DNA from: Alnus glutinosa
Lineage: Eukaryota > Streptophyta > Magnoliopsida > Fagales > Betulaceae
Reading direction: 5' to 3'
Length of the DNA stretch: 64,000 nucleotides
Assembly (NCBI RefSeq): GCF_958979055.1
Contig: NC_084886.1
Coordinates: forward strand, 8,331,154-8,395,153
How positions within the stretch are numbered: position 1 is the stretch's first letter; each line of letters opens with the position of its first letter. The notes below the pieces were generated by a model. The model ran no database searches, was not told the DNA's origin, and was given only the letters and a program-made list of their open reading frames with translations. The translations under genes were made by a program, and so were the position numbers. Below are positions 53,440 to 64,000 of this stretch, in pieces.

Positions 53440-56400
53440 CTAATTTATCCTTGAGCTGTTCCTCCTTCCCCACCATTTCTTTTTCACCACATTTCCATCT
53501 TCGTTTCCAAGCTTATGCAAAATCACCTTTGTTTCCCGCAGTCTTGACCCATAATCCTTCTTCCAACCTTCAAACATCTGCTTCAACCTTCTAAGCTCCC
53601 TGTCTGGATTCAGACTTGCATCGACTTGACCGGACTTTACCTCCACCAAGAACTTGGCATCATCACCAAATACTTGACTCCGCTGCTCAAATTCTTCAGC
53701 TAACCTGCTTATTACACTCAAACTAGCACTCATTGGCCTCAACCCATTGCTCTCAACTCGCTTATCATTACTTCCCATATCTGAGCTGTAGTCTCTGTCA
53801 TCGCTAGCATTTACTGATGCGTCAGAGTTTCTTTCAGAATCGTCAATGGCTAGGCTCTTCTTTGCAATGGAGAGGCTAGATTGTAGGGATCTCATTTGTT
53901 TCTGCCACACTTCTTCCATGGATCTCATTTTCAGCTCATATTCAGACCAACGACTCTCATACTGTTGGAGACGTTGGTGGAGGATGTCATTCTCCTCTTC
54001 TTTTTCTCTCAGACCAGCCTCTGCCTTAAGAACTCGTCGTTGTAATTCAGCAAGGAAGGAAGACTTCACCAGCACCTCATCTGATTCATTAGCCTGTTTG
54101 GAATTCGTAATTGTAACTATCTCAAACTAAGAGAATATGGGAGATTCAAGAAAGCATTGCATGAAAAAAAAAAAACTTATATTGAGGTGGAACACCATCA
54201 AAGACAAGTTGTCCATACAAGATTAGCGAATATCTTTTTGTGGACACTAGAATTTCCATGGGATTTTCTTTCTTTGGGGTCAACAATTGATCCACGTAAT
54301 TGGATCTTAATATTTAATATTTCCTTAGGAGATTAACATTGCAGCATAAAGGAGAAAAAAGAAAAAAAGAATGGCCTATAAATCATCCAGCAATTCTGTT
54401 TTGTCAGGAAAAAAAAAAAACAGTAAACAATTTGGGAATTATAAGGTATGGGCATTAATTTAACAATAAATGGAAGATATGTATAATTTGAAAGTGCCAT
54501 AGTAGCTAGAAGCAAACCAGTCTAAGAGTTGAGAGTTATAGTTTTAATTTAGAAAAAGAAGTAGAGACAAGGAGTAAGGGAATAGTACCTTCATGCCACC
54601 AGATTTCAGTAGTCCTACATCCCCTGAGCATCTTCTGACCAGCCAGCCACGAATAACTGCCAGATAGCACAAACAAAATCATGAAGCAAAATAATGAATA
54701 ATCTATAGGTAATATTTTAGATGTAACGACAGATGAATTTAGAGCTTGCAATATCAAACCCAAGCCAGCCCAGGTTAAACAGGTTTTAGTTGGGTTGACA
54801 AAACCAGTTGACAGTTGTCCAAACTCAATTCAGTTTTAAATTTCAAATATAATTAAGTACTTGCAGCCCTTTATGTTTTCAATTATATTTTAATGTGCAC
54901 TTGATTTGCATTAATTTTCTTTGTTATAAACAAATTGGTGCATTGAATCTGGCCTGAACTCAAGCCCAAATTTGACGAGATCATGAACTCACCAAATTGA
55001 ACCCATTAGATAGTTCTCTGCAAATTTGTATGAGGCACTCCAATATGAACACAATTAGCAGGCATCAGAGGATTTGGTCCTACCAAGTTAAAATGTCAAA
55101 TTTTACCTGATTGTATTACAATTGATGCATCATTTATACTCCTCAATTTCTTCCTAGCAATCCTTCCTTTCATCCACTTTTGTATTACAACAGTAGCTCT
55201 ATGTCTCTGCAGGGTGACTGCATATTCCATTCTGGTTTTGTCTCCCCGAACAACTGCATGAATAGATGTAGCGATATTTCACAAGCTCTTTTGAATTTCT
55301 CCTTGACAGAATATGAAATATTTCAACAAATATAAAGTAAAGGGAAATACATGACTGAAGAGTGGCAATTCCTCTCCTAAGTTCCCTAAGGTAACAGCGC
55401 GCTCGGTACCCTCTAAAACAGCTTTGAACCCTTAAAATGCCATGGAGGGTACGGTTTCTTGTATCCTCAAGCACCCCAATCTGCATCATCATCCTTGGAA
55501 TTGTTACATCAGATCAATAAAATATACATGGACTGCATTTTCACAACAGCATATCAACCAAGCCAGGACAAACAAAGACAATGTTGAAATAAGCCCTTCA
55601 TTACCAAATAATAATAACTCGATTGACTTTTATTCTCAATTGATTGAAGTTGGCCACATGAATACTTCTAAGCCACTCAGCCCTAGCTACAGCCATGACC
55701 TTAATTACCTGTCTAAAATCATTTACTTCCTTATTCCCACATCAGAACTTCTATTGTTACCAACCAATAATAATAATATTAATATTAATAACAATAATAA
55801 ATAATAATTGTATTATTATTATTGTTATTATTATTTTTTTGATAGGTAATAAACAGAATATTATTAAAAAGCGTAAAAGGCGCCCCTAAGCTTACAGGGA
55901 GTATACAGAAAGGACACAAACAAAAAAAAAAAAAAAAAAAAAAAAGAAAGGAAACACCCAAAAAACCCAAAAAAAAAAAAAAAAAAAAAAAAAATTACAT
56001 CAAACCCCCATCTTCTTGCCTCTGTCCCGACTAGAACCCATTCCCCTAGCATCGAAATTGATAGAACATTCTAGATTCTTGACCTCTATTATTATTATGA
56101 CAATAACAATAACAATAACAATAATAAGGAACTGAACTTAAAACAATCTCACCATAATTACATCCAATGGAATATTGATGACAAATCTAATATCAAATAT
56201 ATAGAGTACCTGTCCAGTTCGGAAGAACAACTTTGTGTAGCCAACTTGATACATTTCAGGCAAGATATTGAACTGATGAAGAATTGCAACTGAAACACTA
56301 AGTGGATCCTGATATGTGGCATTCTCCAGCAGAAGAAAACCATATCTGATGTAAGATTTAACCCCCCCAAAGAGCCAAAGAAAAAAAGAAAAGAAAAAGA

Positions 56401-59400
56401 ATTTTGTAATCAATTAGGAAATATATAATAACTTTTAAAGCTGTAACTAAAGATAAAATATTATCTTTCTTTACCTTCTAGCAAACTTCTGGTGGGACAT
56501 TCTGGTGGGAAAGCCAGATCTTGATATTCGCACTACTTCTAGGACTCCACAACATCTTAACTGCTGTAGCACAAGTCCTTGTTCATACAATTTGGGAGAC
56601 TGAAGGTTATTGGGCTTGATACAACGTATGAAATGAGGTGTGGTGCTTTCTAGGCGTTGCATCAGTTGGAATAATTGACCCTGAATACCAACAACAAGAA
56701 GTAAATAAAAGCAATACAATGAGCAGATGAAATACCTGTACTGAAGTCTGAAACAAAAAAGAAAAAAGAAAACCTCTTCCACAGTATACAATTTTAAGAA
56801 CTGTAAGCCTCAAAACCTCATAAAGGATGGTCATCTACTTCTTTTTAATGCTTTCAAACCTAAGACCACTGCACCCCTTACCCACCTTTGCCAAGTCCCA
56901 CAAACTGCTATTCCAGTCAGCTGGGTCAGACATATCCACATACAAATGGAATGGCTCAGGTAAAACACAAAACAATAAAAGAGAACAATATCATACACTT
57001 GATAATTAGAATAACGAGATGGAAGCAATGCAAGCAGTTTTAAACTCCTACAGAATGATTCTGCTCAGGGTTGATAAACATTTTTATTTGAACAACATTA
57101 TTAGAGAAAGGAGAAACGTCATGCAGCCAGAAAGCATACAAACGGATCTAAAAATTACAATCTTCAGTTAAAAAAATAAAGAAAACCTAAAGCACAGGAA
57201 AAACCATACTGCCAGAAGCAGTCGCCTAAATAGACAAAGGTGTCAGTAAAATGGATATTAGCTCAATCTTGGGAAGATCAACATCACTAAACTTCGCTTA
57301 CGTCACCACCTTGGGGTGAAAAAAATTCAAATACAAGAAGTTTACATCCTTAAATACCAATGCTTTCTGTTCTGGCATTAAAATTCATCTACTTTCTATA
57401 AACATCAACATGACGACATCACATTTATAGCAATTCAGCCTCAGTTGAGGCTTTAAATTTGACCAATGAGCCATTGACTAATAAACAGAAAACTACGAAT
57501 CGGAGTAAAAAATGGAAATTACCTTCAGACCCTAAAAATCTCTATCTTTCCACAGATTGTTTACAAGGGAGGATATCTAAAAATTCAGAGTGAAACCATG
57601 CATAATGCGGCCAAGTTAGAGCCTAAGATGGACAGTTCAGCTGGCTTCTTAGACAGAAACCAGTATACTGTACACAATGCCTTGGCTTGGAAAAAAAACT
57701 GGAGCATAACAGTTAAGAAAAATATATTTCTTACACCACTTAACTCATAGATGAACTACAATCTTTGCATCGCACAAAAGGTTCTTTGAAAACATGTCAA
57801 CTAGAACTTGTATTCTTTATATTTTGATAGATTTTGGGTTTTTTTTTTTTTTTTTTGGCTTTTCGAGAGAATTTTCTGAAAGGTCTGAATATATAGAATA
57901 CCTCAATGCTTGGGCAAATCATCATAATGCTGTCCAAAAAGATTGCAGAATCAAACTGAACTGAAGGTTTGATTATGTCATTGTTAGAATATAAATTAAA
58001 TTCACTATACCCAATAAGCTTAAGTTTTTTAGACAACTGGTGATTCATTGTGGAAAAGCTATAAGTTTTTGAGACAATGTGTAATGGTAGTGTTAAGGAA
58101 GCGTGTGCTTAACACACTATTTCTTTGGTTAGCGTCCCATCTTTGCCACCTAGGTGTTTTTACTTTTGTAGACTTTCTAAATTTATTACATGTTCCTCCC
58201 TTTTAGGGGCGCTCTTGTATACTTCCCGTGAATTAGGGTTGCGTCCCTCTGCGCTTTATTGATGAATTTGAAATTACTTATAAAAAAAAAAAAAAAAAAA
58301 AAAAATTGATATCAGTGTCGAACCAGGACAATTCTGAACATTGTGCAATGAAATTTCACAAATTGGCAAATATTTTTGAGAAAGAGAAAAATAAAGCAAA
58401 CCCCAAGAATATCTATATTGAAGACTTTATACACACTACAAACTCATCAATATCAATATCAATGAGAGAGGCTTGCACAATAGAATAGATTTCATAATAA
58501 GTTCAGACTAGCTTGCTGCAAATTTCAAATTCAAAACCAAGTTTTGACTCACGACCGGGAACTAGCGTACCTTAAATTTTGTAGCAACACTTAGCTTTTG
58601 GGAATCTGCTCCACCTGCTTTATATAAAGGACCAACTACAGGTTTCTCAGATTGTGTAAGCATACTAGAAGCAAATATCTGAGGAAGGCGACAAGAGCAG
58701 GAGGACAAAAGTTGAATGGAATCTAGATGCAGTAAATCCCTGTTCTTCTCCAGAAATCCAGTTGTATCATACATAACCTGAGTAGAGGAGCAAGTTGAAC
58801 TATCTTACAGTCAGCTAGCAGGAACAAAATGAACAAAAAAAAATTAAAGTTCTTTTCCCCCTTTTCAATTAGCAGTTTTGTCAGTAAAGAAAATGTGGCA
58901 CTCAACATTTGAAAACATGACAATCTAACAAACAGTACCAATGCAATGGCCATTGTTCCAAATGTAACACAAATGGTATCAGACAAATGATTTACACTCC
59001 ATAAAACAAAGCAAAATCAGATTGCTAGATCATCTCTGGATAAGAGGACTTGAGAGACTGAAGGAAAATAACAGTAAATATCAATCAATGACAAGGTAAT
59101 ACCTCCCCCGCATAGTGACAGACAGAAAAGGCTTTTCCTCGTTCTCCTCTGAAACAAGAATTAGAATTCAGATGTTGCTTAAGCTTGTTGGCAAAGGTCA
59201 AATCCGTGCCATTTGGGAAAGTTGATTCTTCATCTAACAAGGATAATAACCCCAATGGTTTCTGCATATAAGTTATATTTTTATAAGTAATTCAATCTTA
59301 TTAGTAAAGAGCATAAGGGCACAACCCTAGCACACAGGAAGTGTACTAGAGAAACCCCCTATTAGGGAGAAAACGAAGAACAAAAATCCAAAAACTCAAG

Positions 59401-61448
59401 AAAACTAGAAAAAGGTAGAAAAATGTCAAGTTGTAGTTATGAAGGTTTGAACCCATGTCTAATTTGCCAATGATAGAAGGCATTAGTACCGAAGGCCAGT
59501 TTTAGAATTTTGGATATCATAGTTGATTCCATTCTTTTATTTTTCATCTTAACATCATCATTAAACACAGGTAAAGAAAGGAAAAAAAAAAAAAATCAAG
59601 CTCTTTACATGTTTCATTAAGCAAAACCTCAAACAACAAGTACTGCTCGGCTTGGTTCAATTGCAGCCCTTCCTCTTCCATATATCCAGTGTGCTAGGGT
59701 TCTGGTGTTTTCCTCTTTTAGCAAATTCTTTTATTTTAAACAAAACAAAAATAAAAGATTAAAAAGTTTTAATTACAAAGGTGACTACATGAATTCTTAT
59801 CTCGAAGAAAAAACTTCAACTAGCACTCTCTATAATGTTCCTTCCAGAAGTATTGGACATACAGAAAACCAACTGAATCACAAAAAGTAAATAGTGGTTG
59901 TGGTTATATGACATATTTAGACGATCTTTGTGAGCAATATTTTTCACCAGAGTTTGACCAAAACACTAGGATTAAACTCGATCGAGGCATAACTAATAAA
60001 AGATGTAGATTAGTAGGCTTCTTTTCTTCTCTAGCCTGTGCTTCCCAGCAAAAGGGGTCAAGCTACATTATGCATGCCAAACTCCCCATCCCCTCTTCTC
60101 TTCCCTTTTGTCCCCACAATTCTGTAGCTAGTATCCTGCACCTACCTAGATGCCACAAAATTCATGATAGTAATGATGTTGGAACTTCAACTTCTGGTAA
60201 TCAGGGGGGCCACTAATGGACAGGCCAATCCATTGAAATGGGGAGCTAGAAAACAGTACCCGGTTTCCAAAGCCCTACACTTGCAAAAACTAAACTATAT
60301 TTTGATGGATAACAAACCTGCTAAGTATTATTCTACCAACATTAACACAGTAATGAAAAAAGGCCAAATCTTGATACATGAGTTGAAAGCATGGAACAAC
60401 ACTCCAACACAAGGTCCCAATTTGGAACAATAAACTCACCCACAACTAACGTTCAAGAAGATAACCTTGCAAATGCCAAAAAAGTCTAGAACTTTTACCA
60501 TCATGTAACAAGGAGGGCACAACCATAGGAAACCCAATTTTTTTCCCTAGCAACTTAACTCTTTTGGCTCAAACTCTACACATTTTCCTAAGCAAGCCAC
60601 TTATTGCTACAAGTCTTTCCTTCCATATTTTTTTTAAAAAAACAATATTAACATAAAACCAAAATTACCCAATCATAAGAGGTTGTCATACCCAAAAGGA
60701 CAACCAAGATTTTCGGAACTTAGAAATACAACAAAAAATATCACTACTACATAAAATACATTTTCCAAATGGGTAATTCTATTTAGTAGACTCATGTACA
60801 ACTGCCATACAACTAGATGACCAACAACAAGAGAAACTAAATGGTTTGATCAAAACAAAATGAATTATTTTTTTGAAGTGCTGATCCAATAGCTGATTTT
60901 TACTGCTACATCATCCATTTGTATGGCAATTGTACAAGAGTCTACTAAATAGCATTAATCTTCCCAAATATCTATTTTCTAGATTTGAGATAATATCTTT
61001 GTACACTTCATCTCTCATACAACTACATCCAAACTCACTAATAATGACCAGCCCTACAAGAGATATAACCTTAGCAACCAATTACTAACCAATGCCAAAA
61101 CCCATTTGTACAGAAGATAATCATGCATATTAAGTATCCAAACATCTAATAGACTTTTCTTTTTCAGTAGACATGTAACCATATATAATATGAAGATCAA
61201 TCACTATCCACCAACAAATTGTTGTCTAAAATTTCTGAAAATGTGGAAGAACATGGCATTCGTAACAAGATAACATCTACAAATAGTCGGTGTCAAATTT
61301 ACTAATTATTTTCTATACTACCAATGATGGAAAAATCCACAAAATACATCTGATGCATCATGTTCTGTACCTTTTCAAAAAGACTAAGACAATCTTGGTT
61401 GTCTTCAAAGTCAACTTTTGTCCAGTCAATGCCATCTTGGATATATTC
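53440..61448 (-). CDS. class VIII myosin, 3' half (5' exons not in window)
   Basis: Actin motor of plants, associated with plasma membrane, plasmodesmata and endosomes. Exons seen: 61371-61448, 59103-59261, 58571-58777, 56475-56680, 56210-56345, 55351-55480, 55107-55253, 54589-54656, 53440-54093; GT-AG, in phase, 594 residues. The motor remnant contains LSLLDEESTFPNGTDLTFA, VCHYAGEVMYDTTGFLEKN, TPHFIRCIKPNN, and CCGVLEVVRISRSGFPTRM. About four IQ-type light-chain sites follow (about 270-365: VQSCFRGYRARCYL, LQRHRATVVIQKWMKGRIARKK, IVIQSVIRGWLVRRCSG), then a coiled coil (FLAELQRRVLKAEAGLREKE) and the class VIII tail ending WKKDYGSRLRETK, KKWWGRRNSSR. Missing: about 500 motor residues including P-loop and switch regions. 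The preceding intron is at least 2.5 kb long and full of foreign sequence, or the gene is truncated. Confidence 0.92.
55826..56083 (-). mobile_element. LINE 3' tail, minus strand, in a myosin intron
   Basis: It begins with a T-run and GATAGGTAATAAACAG, then GGCGCCCCTAAGCTTACAGGGAGTATAC, the reverse complement of the LINE 3' UTR family seen at 48490-48578. Two long A runs (about 55922-55944, 55971-55994) follow. It sits in an ATT microsatellite that may have been the target. Confidence 0.6.
58055..58304 (+). mobile_element. LINE 3' tail, plus strand, in a myosin intron
   Basis: Nearly identical to 48361-48578: GTAATGGTAGTGTTAAGGAAG, then GGGGCGCTCTTGTATACTTCC and ATTACTTAT plus poly-A (58283-58304). 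A 5'-truncated copy of the same LINE family, antisense to the myosin gene. No clear target duplication. Confidence 0.85.
59277..59375 (-). mobile_element. diverged LINE 3' tail, minus strand, in a myosin intron
   Basis: TTTTTATAAGTAATTCAATC followed by AAGGGCACAACCCTAGCACACAGGAAGTGTACTAG is a decayed reverse-oriented match to the LINE 3' UTR family. Ends approximate. Confidence 0.45.
60771..60960. mobile_element. Mutator-type MITE, 190 bp, in a myosin intron
   Basis: Inverted ends GGGTAATTCTATTTAGTAGA and TCTACTAAATAGCATTAATC, continuing inward to TTGTATGGCAATTGTAC. Flanks TTTCCAAAT (60762-60770) and TTCCCAAAT (60961-60969) are a 9-bp target duplication with one mismatch. The terminal consensus GRGTAATGCTA is shared with the element at 12538-12718. 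Confidence 0.8.
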
Positions 61449-62012
61449 CTGAAAAAGAACATGGAAAGTTAACATAAGCAAGAAAATTCTCTTTCAAATA
61501 CAGCTCTGTGCTCAATTCTTTTCTACAGATTTTAACACATAACAAACTGGATATTAAAGGATAAAACAGATCAACAAGTTATCAAAATTTAATTTTACAC
61601 TGAGAATCTAGTTCAATGGGGCAAATCAAGTCTCTCCAGCAATGATTGATTATCAAGAATCAAATATCTTGTCTCTCAATAAGCACTTTGTTCAACATGC
61701 AACTATATATAGATATGCATATAAATAGGTGGAAATGGGTGAGGTTCCGTCAACCTTGATGAGGCACTATTCTATCATAGTTCATCCTCCTATATAAATG
61801 AATATTTGTTTGTGCGCATGTGAGTAGGCTAAAGAACTGCTATTAATATAGAAATCCATCCAAACAACTACATCGCTCAAGAATAAAATGTTTCAGTAGA
61901 AAATGAGATCACAGATTACTGAAACCCTGTTATCAGATATCAGAAAGGTCCAGCCGAAAGTTTCGAAAGAAGACTCTCGCCGTATCAAAGAATCACCGAA
62001 AATAATCAACAC

Positions 62013-62138
62013 TGCTCTCTCTCTCTCTCTCTCTCTCTCATACTTATTTTCAAATTGCAACCACACCGTGAAAAGAAAAAACTTTGCTCATACTTACTTT
62101 CAAATTGCACCCACACCGTGAAAAGAAAAAACTTCATT
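62013..62138. repeat. CT microsatellite followed by a 50-bp tandem duplication
   Basis: A (CT)n run (about 62013-62038) is followed by two nearly identical 50-bp units starting CATACTTA (62039 and 62089). Confidence 0.8.
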
Positions 62139-62279
62139 GAAGAGCAAGAAAACACTACAGGTATACAACGTGTGTATGAGCTTGAGTTCTCTAAGAATGA
62201 TTGTGACGTACTACATCGCCTAAGTATGGGAATGTGGATGTAGTTATATGAATATTCGCACACTTCTTGACATAACGCG

Positions 62280-62436
62280 TTTTAAAGCCGTGATGGCCAT
62301 GAACCTATCAGAACTCCGCAGTTAAGCGTGATTCTGCAACAATAGTACCAAGATGGGTGATCTCCCGGGAAGTCTAGTTCGGGGGAGACCAAAAGCGGAC
62401 AATATTGTGTCATTGGGGGTGGGTTGTTACCATGAT
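62280..62436 (+). mobile_element. 5S-rRNA-like Cassandra-type LTR fragment
   Basis: About 62302-62378 matches the 3' two thirds of plant 5S rRNA: ATCAGAACTCCGCAGTTAAGC, then GTACCAAGATGGGTGATCTCC and GGGAAGTC, with the A-box/IE/C-box internal promoter region partly kept. It is followed by AAAAGCGGACAATATTGTG and GGGGGTGGGTTGTTAC, the ending I know from Cassandra TRIM LTRs. No internal domain or second LTR found, so probably a truncated solo LTR. A free 5S gene is unlikely because the 5' part differs. Confidence 0.75.
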
Positions 62437-62575
62437 GAGTAAGGACCAAGGTTTTCTGAGCTTTCGTATTCTTCTTTTTTTGGTATATCAAGACCTATAA
62501 AATTAGCTACTACTCTATATATATATATATATATACGTAGGTTTAAATTAATTAATTCATTGGAATTAATTGCAG

Positions 62576-63227
62576 ATAGGATTTTGTTCAATATGGAAGG
62601 ACGACATACAAAGACATGAATCACATCGAAGCCTATGAGAAAGCATTGATTAAATGGGCTCAATGGATAGAAGCCAATGTCAATCCGACCAAAACTAGGG
62701 TTTCTCCCCAGATCGTATGAAGTAAGTTGGTTAATTTTATAGGTACAAATTTTAGTTTTTTTTTTCTCTTCAAAATTAACAACGTTCAAACTTTATGTAT
62801 ACTAGCTAGTACTTAGATACTCCGATCCTCACAAACAAAAATAATTTTTTTTTTTTCAATTTTTTTGTTGGTTGTTATATATATGGTACGTGGCTGTACT
62901 GGTCCAAGTGAATGGGGAGAGCGAAATGGTGAGAACTGCAGTGCAGAAACACTGCCAGCACATAGGGAAAAGTACTATGGAGCTTGTCCGCATCCAGCAC
63001 AAGTTGTCCTGAAAAGGGTGTTGCGTAGAATGTCAAAGACCGTGTATTTGCTGAAGATAACAAGTCTTTCACAGTTAAGAAAAGATGGGCACCTGGCATC
63101 TTATGGGTATGGAGGACACAAGGGCATGGATTGCACCCATTGGTGTCTTCCCAGAGTTCCTGATACTTGGAATGAACTCCAAAACTCTATAGTTGACATA
63201 AGCCAAAGCCAAGAACTGTACTTGTAA
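62576..63227 (+). pseudogene. TRICHOME BIREFRINGENCE-LIKE (TBL) 3' fragment, broken
   Basis: Exon-like 62576-62721 reads VQYGRTTYKDMNHIEAYEKAL and WIEANVNPTKTRV, then runs into a stop where the family has FFQG.SP.H. A second exon-like frame (about 62909-63227) reads SEWGERNGENCSAETLP, VYLLKITSLSQLRKDGH and the catalytic-motif-bearing GMDCTHWCLPRVPDTWNELQ. TBL proteins are Golgi polysaccharide O-acetyltransferases; DxxH appears here as DCTHWC. The N-terminal half, including the GDS motif, is absent and the join is out of frame, so I call a pseudogene. It lies antisense upstream of the last seen myosin exon. Confidence 0.8.
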
Positions 63228-63239
63228 AGTCCTCTATTA

Positions 63240-64000
63240 TAGTAAGAGATTGCAACTGGTGAAGACTATCTTTTTTGCCATTCAAATCTATTGGCCTTCC
63301 TTATTTTTTCGTTCTAAAGCGGATATTAAACAGATTAAGAAAACTCTTAGAGCGTTTCTATGGAAGGGAAGTGAGATGAGCACTAAAAGGGCTAAACTGG
63401 CTTAGAAATAAATATGCCTTTGTAAGAAGGAAGGGAGTTTAGGATTAAAAGCCTAGAACAGTGGAACAAAATAGCAATGTAAACATCCCTGGCACATCTG
63501 TACTGATAGGTCCCAATCAGTGTGGTCTAGTTGGATTCGCGCACACCTAATCAGAACTAAGAACTTTTGGGACTTACATCCCCCAATGAGTGCTTTTGGG
63601 CATGGAGGAAGATCTTGAAACTTTGTTTTTGATAAGTAATAAAGGTTTTATTAAAAAAACGTAAGATGCCCCTAAGTATACAGGAACAACCAAAGCAGAC
63701 TACAACAAGAAAGAAAACCCAACAAACCTCAAAAACCCACCAACCCTCAAAAACCCAATCCCTCAAACCCAAAACCTTCGGGAGAGATCTTGAAACTCAG
63801 AACTACGGCATGTGACAAATCCTTTTTCCAAGTGGATAATAGGTCATCTATCTCATTGTGGTTCGATAACTAGCATCCACTTGGCCCTCTTGTAGATCAG
63901 TTTGGAGAAAGAAGTATTTATGACTCAGGGTTAGGAAGGAATGCCACACTCCAAGCTATTATTAACAGTACCAAGTGGAATTGGCCAGTAGTTCTTGCCC
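63240..64000 (+). mobile_element. LINE reverse-transcriptase fragment, interrupted, running off the window
   Basis: Decayed plus-strand frames read IKQIKKTLRAFLWKG, SLGLKA, then after an insertion WRKILKLR, SLWFDN.HPLGPL and SIYDSGL, the C-terminal reverse-transcriptase region of plant L1-type LINEs. Stops are present. The insertion at 63623-63784 splits it. Confidence 0.8.
63623..63784 (-). mobile_element. LINE 3' tail inserted in an older LINE, with 13-bp target duplication
   Basis: A 162-bp insertion beginning TTTGTTTTTGATAAGTAATAAAGG, broken here as T-run plus GATAAGTAATAAAGG, in reverse orientation, then GATGCCCCTAAGTATACAGG. It is flanked by AGATCTTGAAACT at 63610-63622 and 63785-63797. 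Removing it restores the outer LINE's WRKILKLR reading. Confidence 0.85.

Noticed and set aside
62302-62400. A functional 5S rRNA gene
   Set aside because: Only the 3' part matches; the 5' region and tandem context of 5S arrays are missing, and the flanking sequence fits a Cassandra-type LTR.
62427-62789. 120-aa minus-strand frame
   Set aside because: Antisense to the TBL fragment and running through an AT microsatellite; no domain.

Overview
This is nuclear DNA from a flowering plant. The genes have many GT-AG introns, AT-rich intergenic DNA is full of transposon remains, and every recognisable protein belongs to a land-plant family. The proteins look eudicot, probably a woody rosid; the species cannot be fixed from the sequence alone. 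I see no operon, CRISPR array, bacterial system or obviously new multi-gene system. Exon coordinates below were worked out by eye from splice sites, reading phase and family conservation.

Layout. (1) 340-9790, minus: a complete 20-exon bacterial-type phosphoenolpyruvate carboxylase (PPC4 class, 1061 aa). (2) 9.8-15.2 kb: gene-poor, with several MITEs. (3) 15221-16069, plus: a two-exon NUDX1-type Nudix hydrolase. (4) 16.7-18.7 kb: two decayed Copia polyprotein fragments pointing away from each other. (5) 21004-21786, plus: an intronless MIZU-KUSSEI1-like DUF617 protein. (6) 22771-24781: a structurally complete, non-coding LTR element with target duplication, primer-binding site and polypurine tract. 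(7) 25.5-28.1 kb: a 5'-truncated LINE and a non-autonomous hAT element, both with target duplications. (8) 29755-30856, plus: a four-exon GEM-like GRAM protein. (9) 33882-36271, minus: an F-box/LRR protein. (10) 38386-41128, minus: a TMEM53/DUF829 alpha/beta-hydrolase-like protein. (11) 44864-50777, minus: a five-exon plastid-type FAD synthetase (RIBF) whose introns hold a LINE fragment and a long inverted-repeat element. (12) About 52.2-52.5 kb: a long imperfect hairpin of unknown nature. (13) 53440-61448, minus: the 3' half of a class VIII myosin (594 aa; the first half of the motor is not in the window). (14) 62.28-64.0 kb: a 5S-rRNA-like Cassandra-type LTR piece, a broken TRICHOME BIREFRINGENCE-LIKE gene end, and a LINE reverse-transcriptase fragment itself interrupted by a smaller LINE tail.

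The genes are ordinary, functionally unrelated neighbours (anaplerotic carbon metabolism, nucleotide or prenyl diphosphate hydrolysis, root hydrotropism family, ABA/cell-fate-linked GRAM protein, ubiquitin ligase adaptor, hydrolase-like membrane protein, flavin cofactor synthesis, actin motor). The more interesting content is in the non-coding part: well-bounded non-autonomous transposons, LINE insertions down to 28 bp, a hairpin at 52.2-52.5 kb, and the question of whether the myosin gene is intact beyond the right edge.
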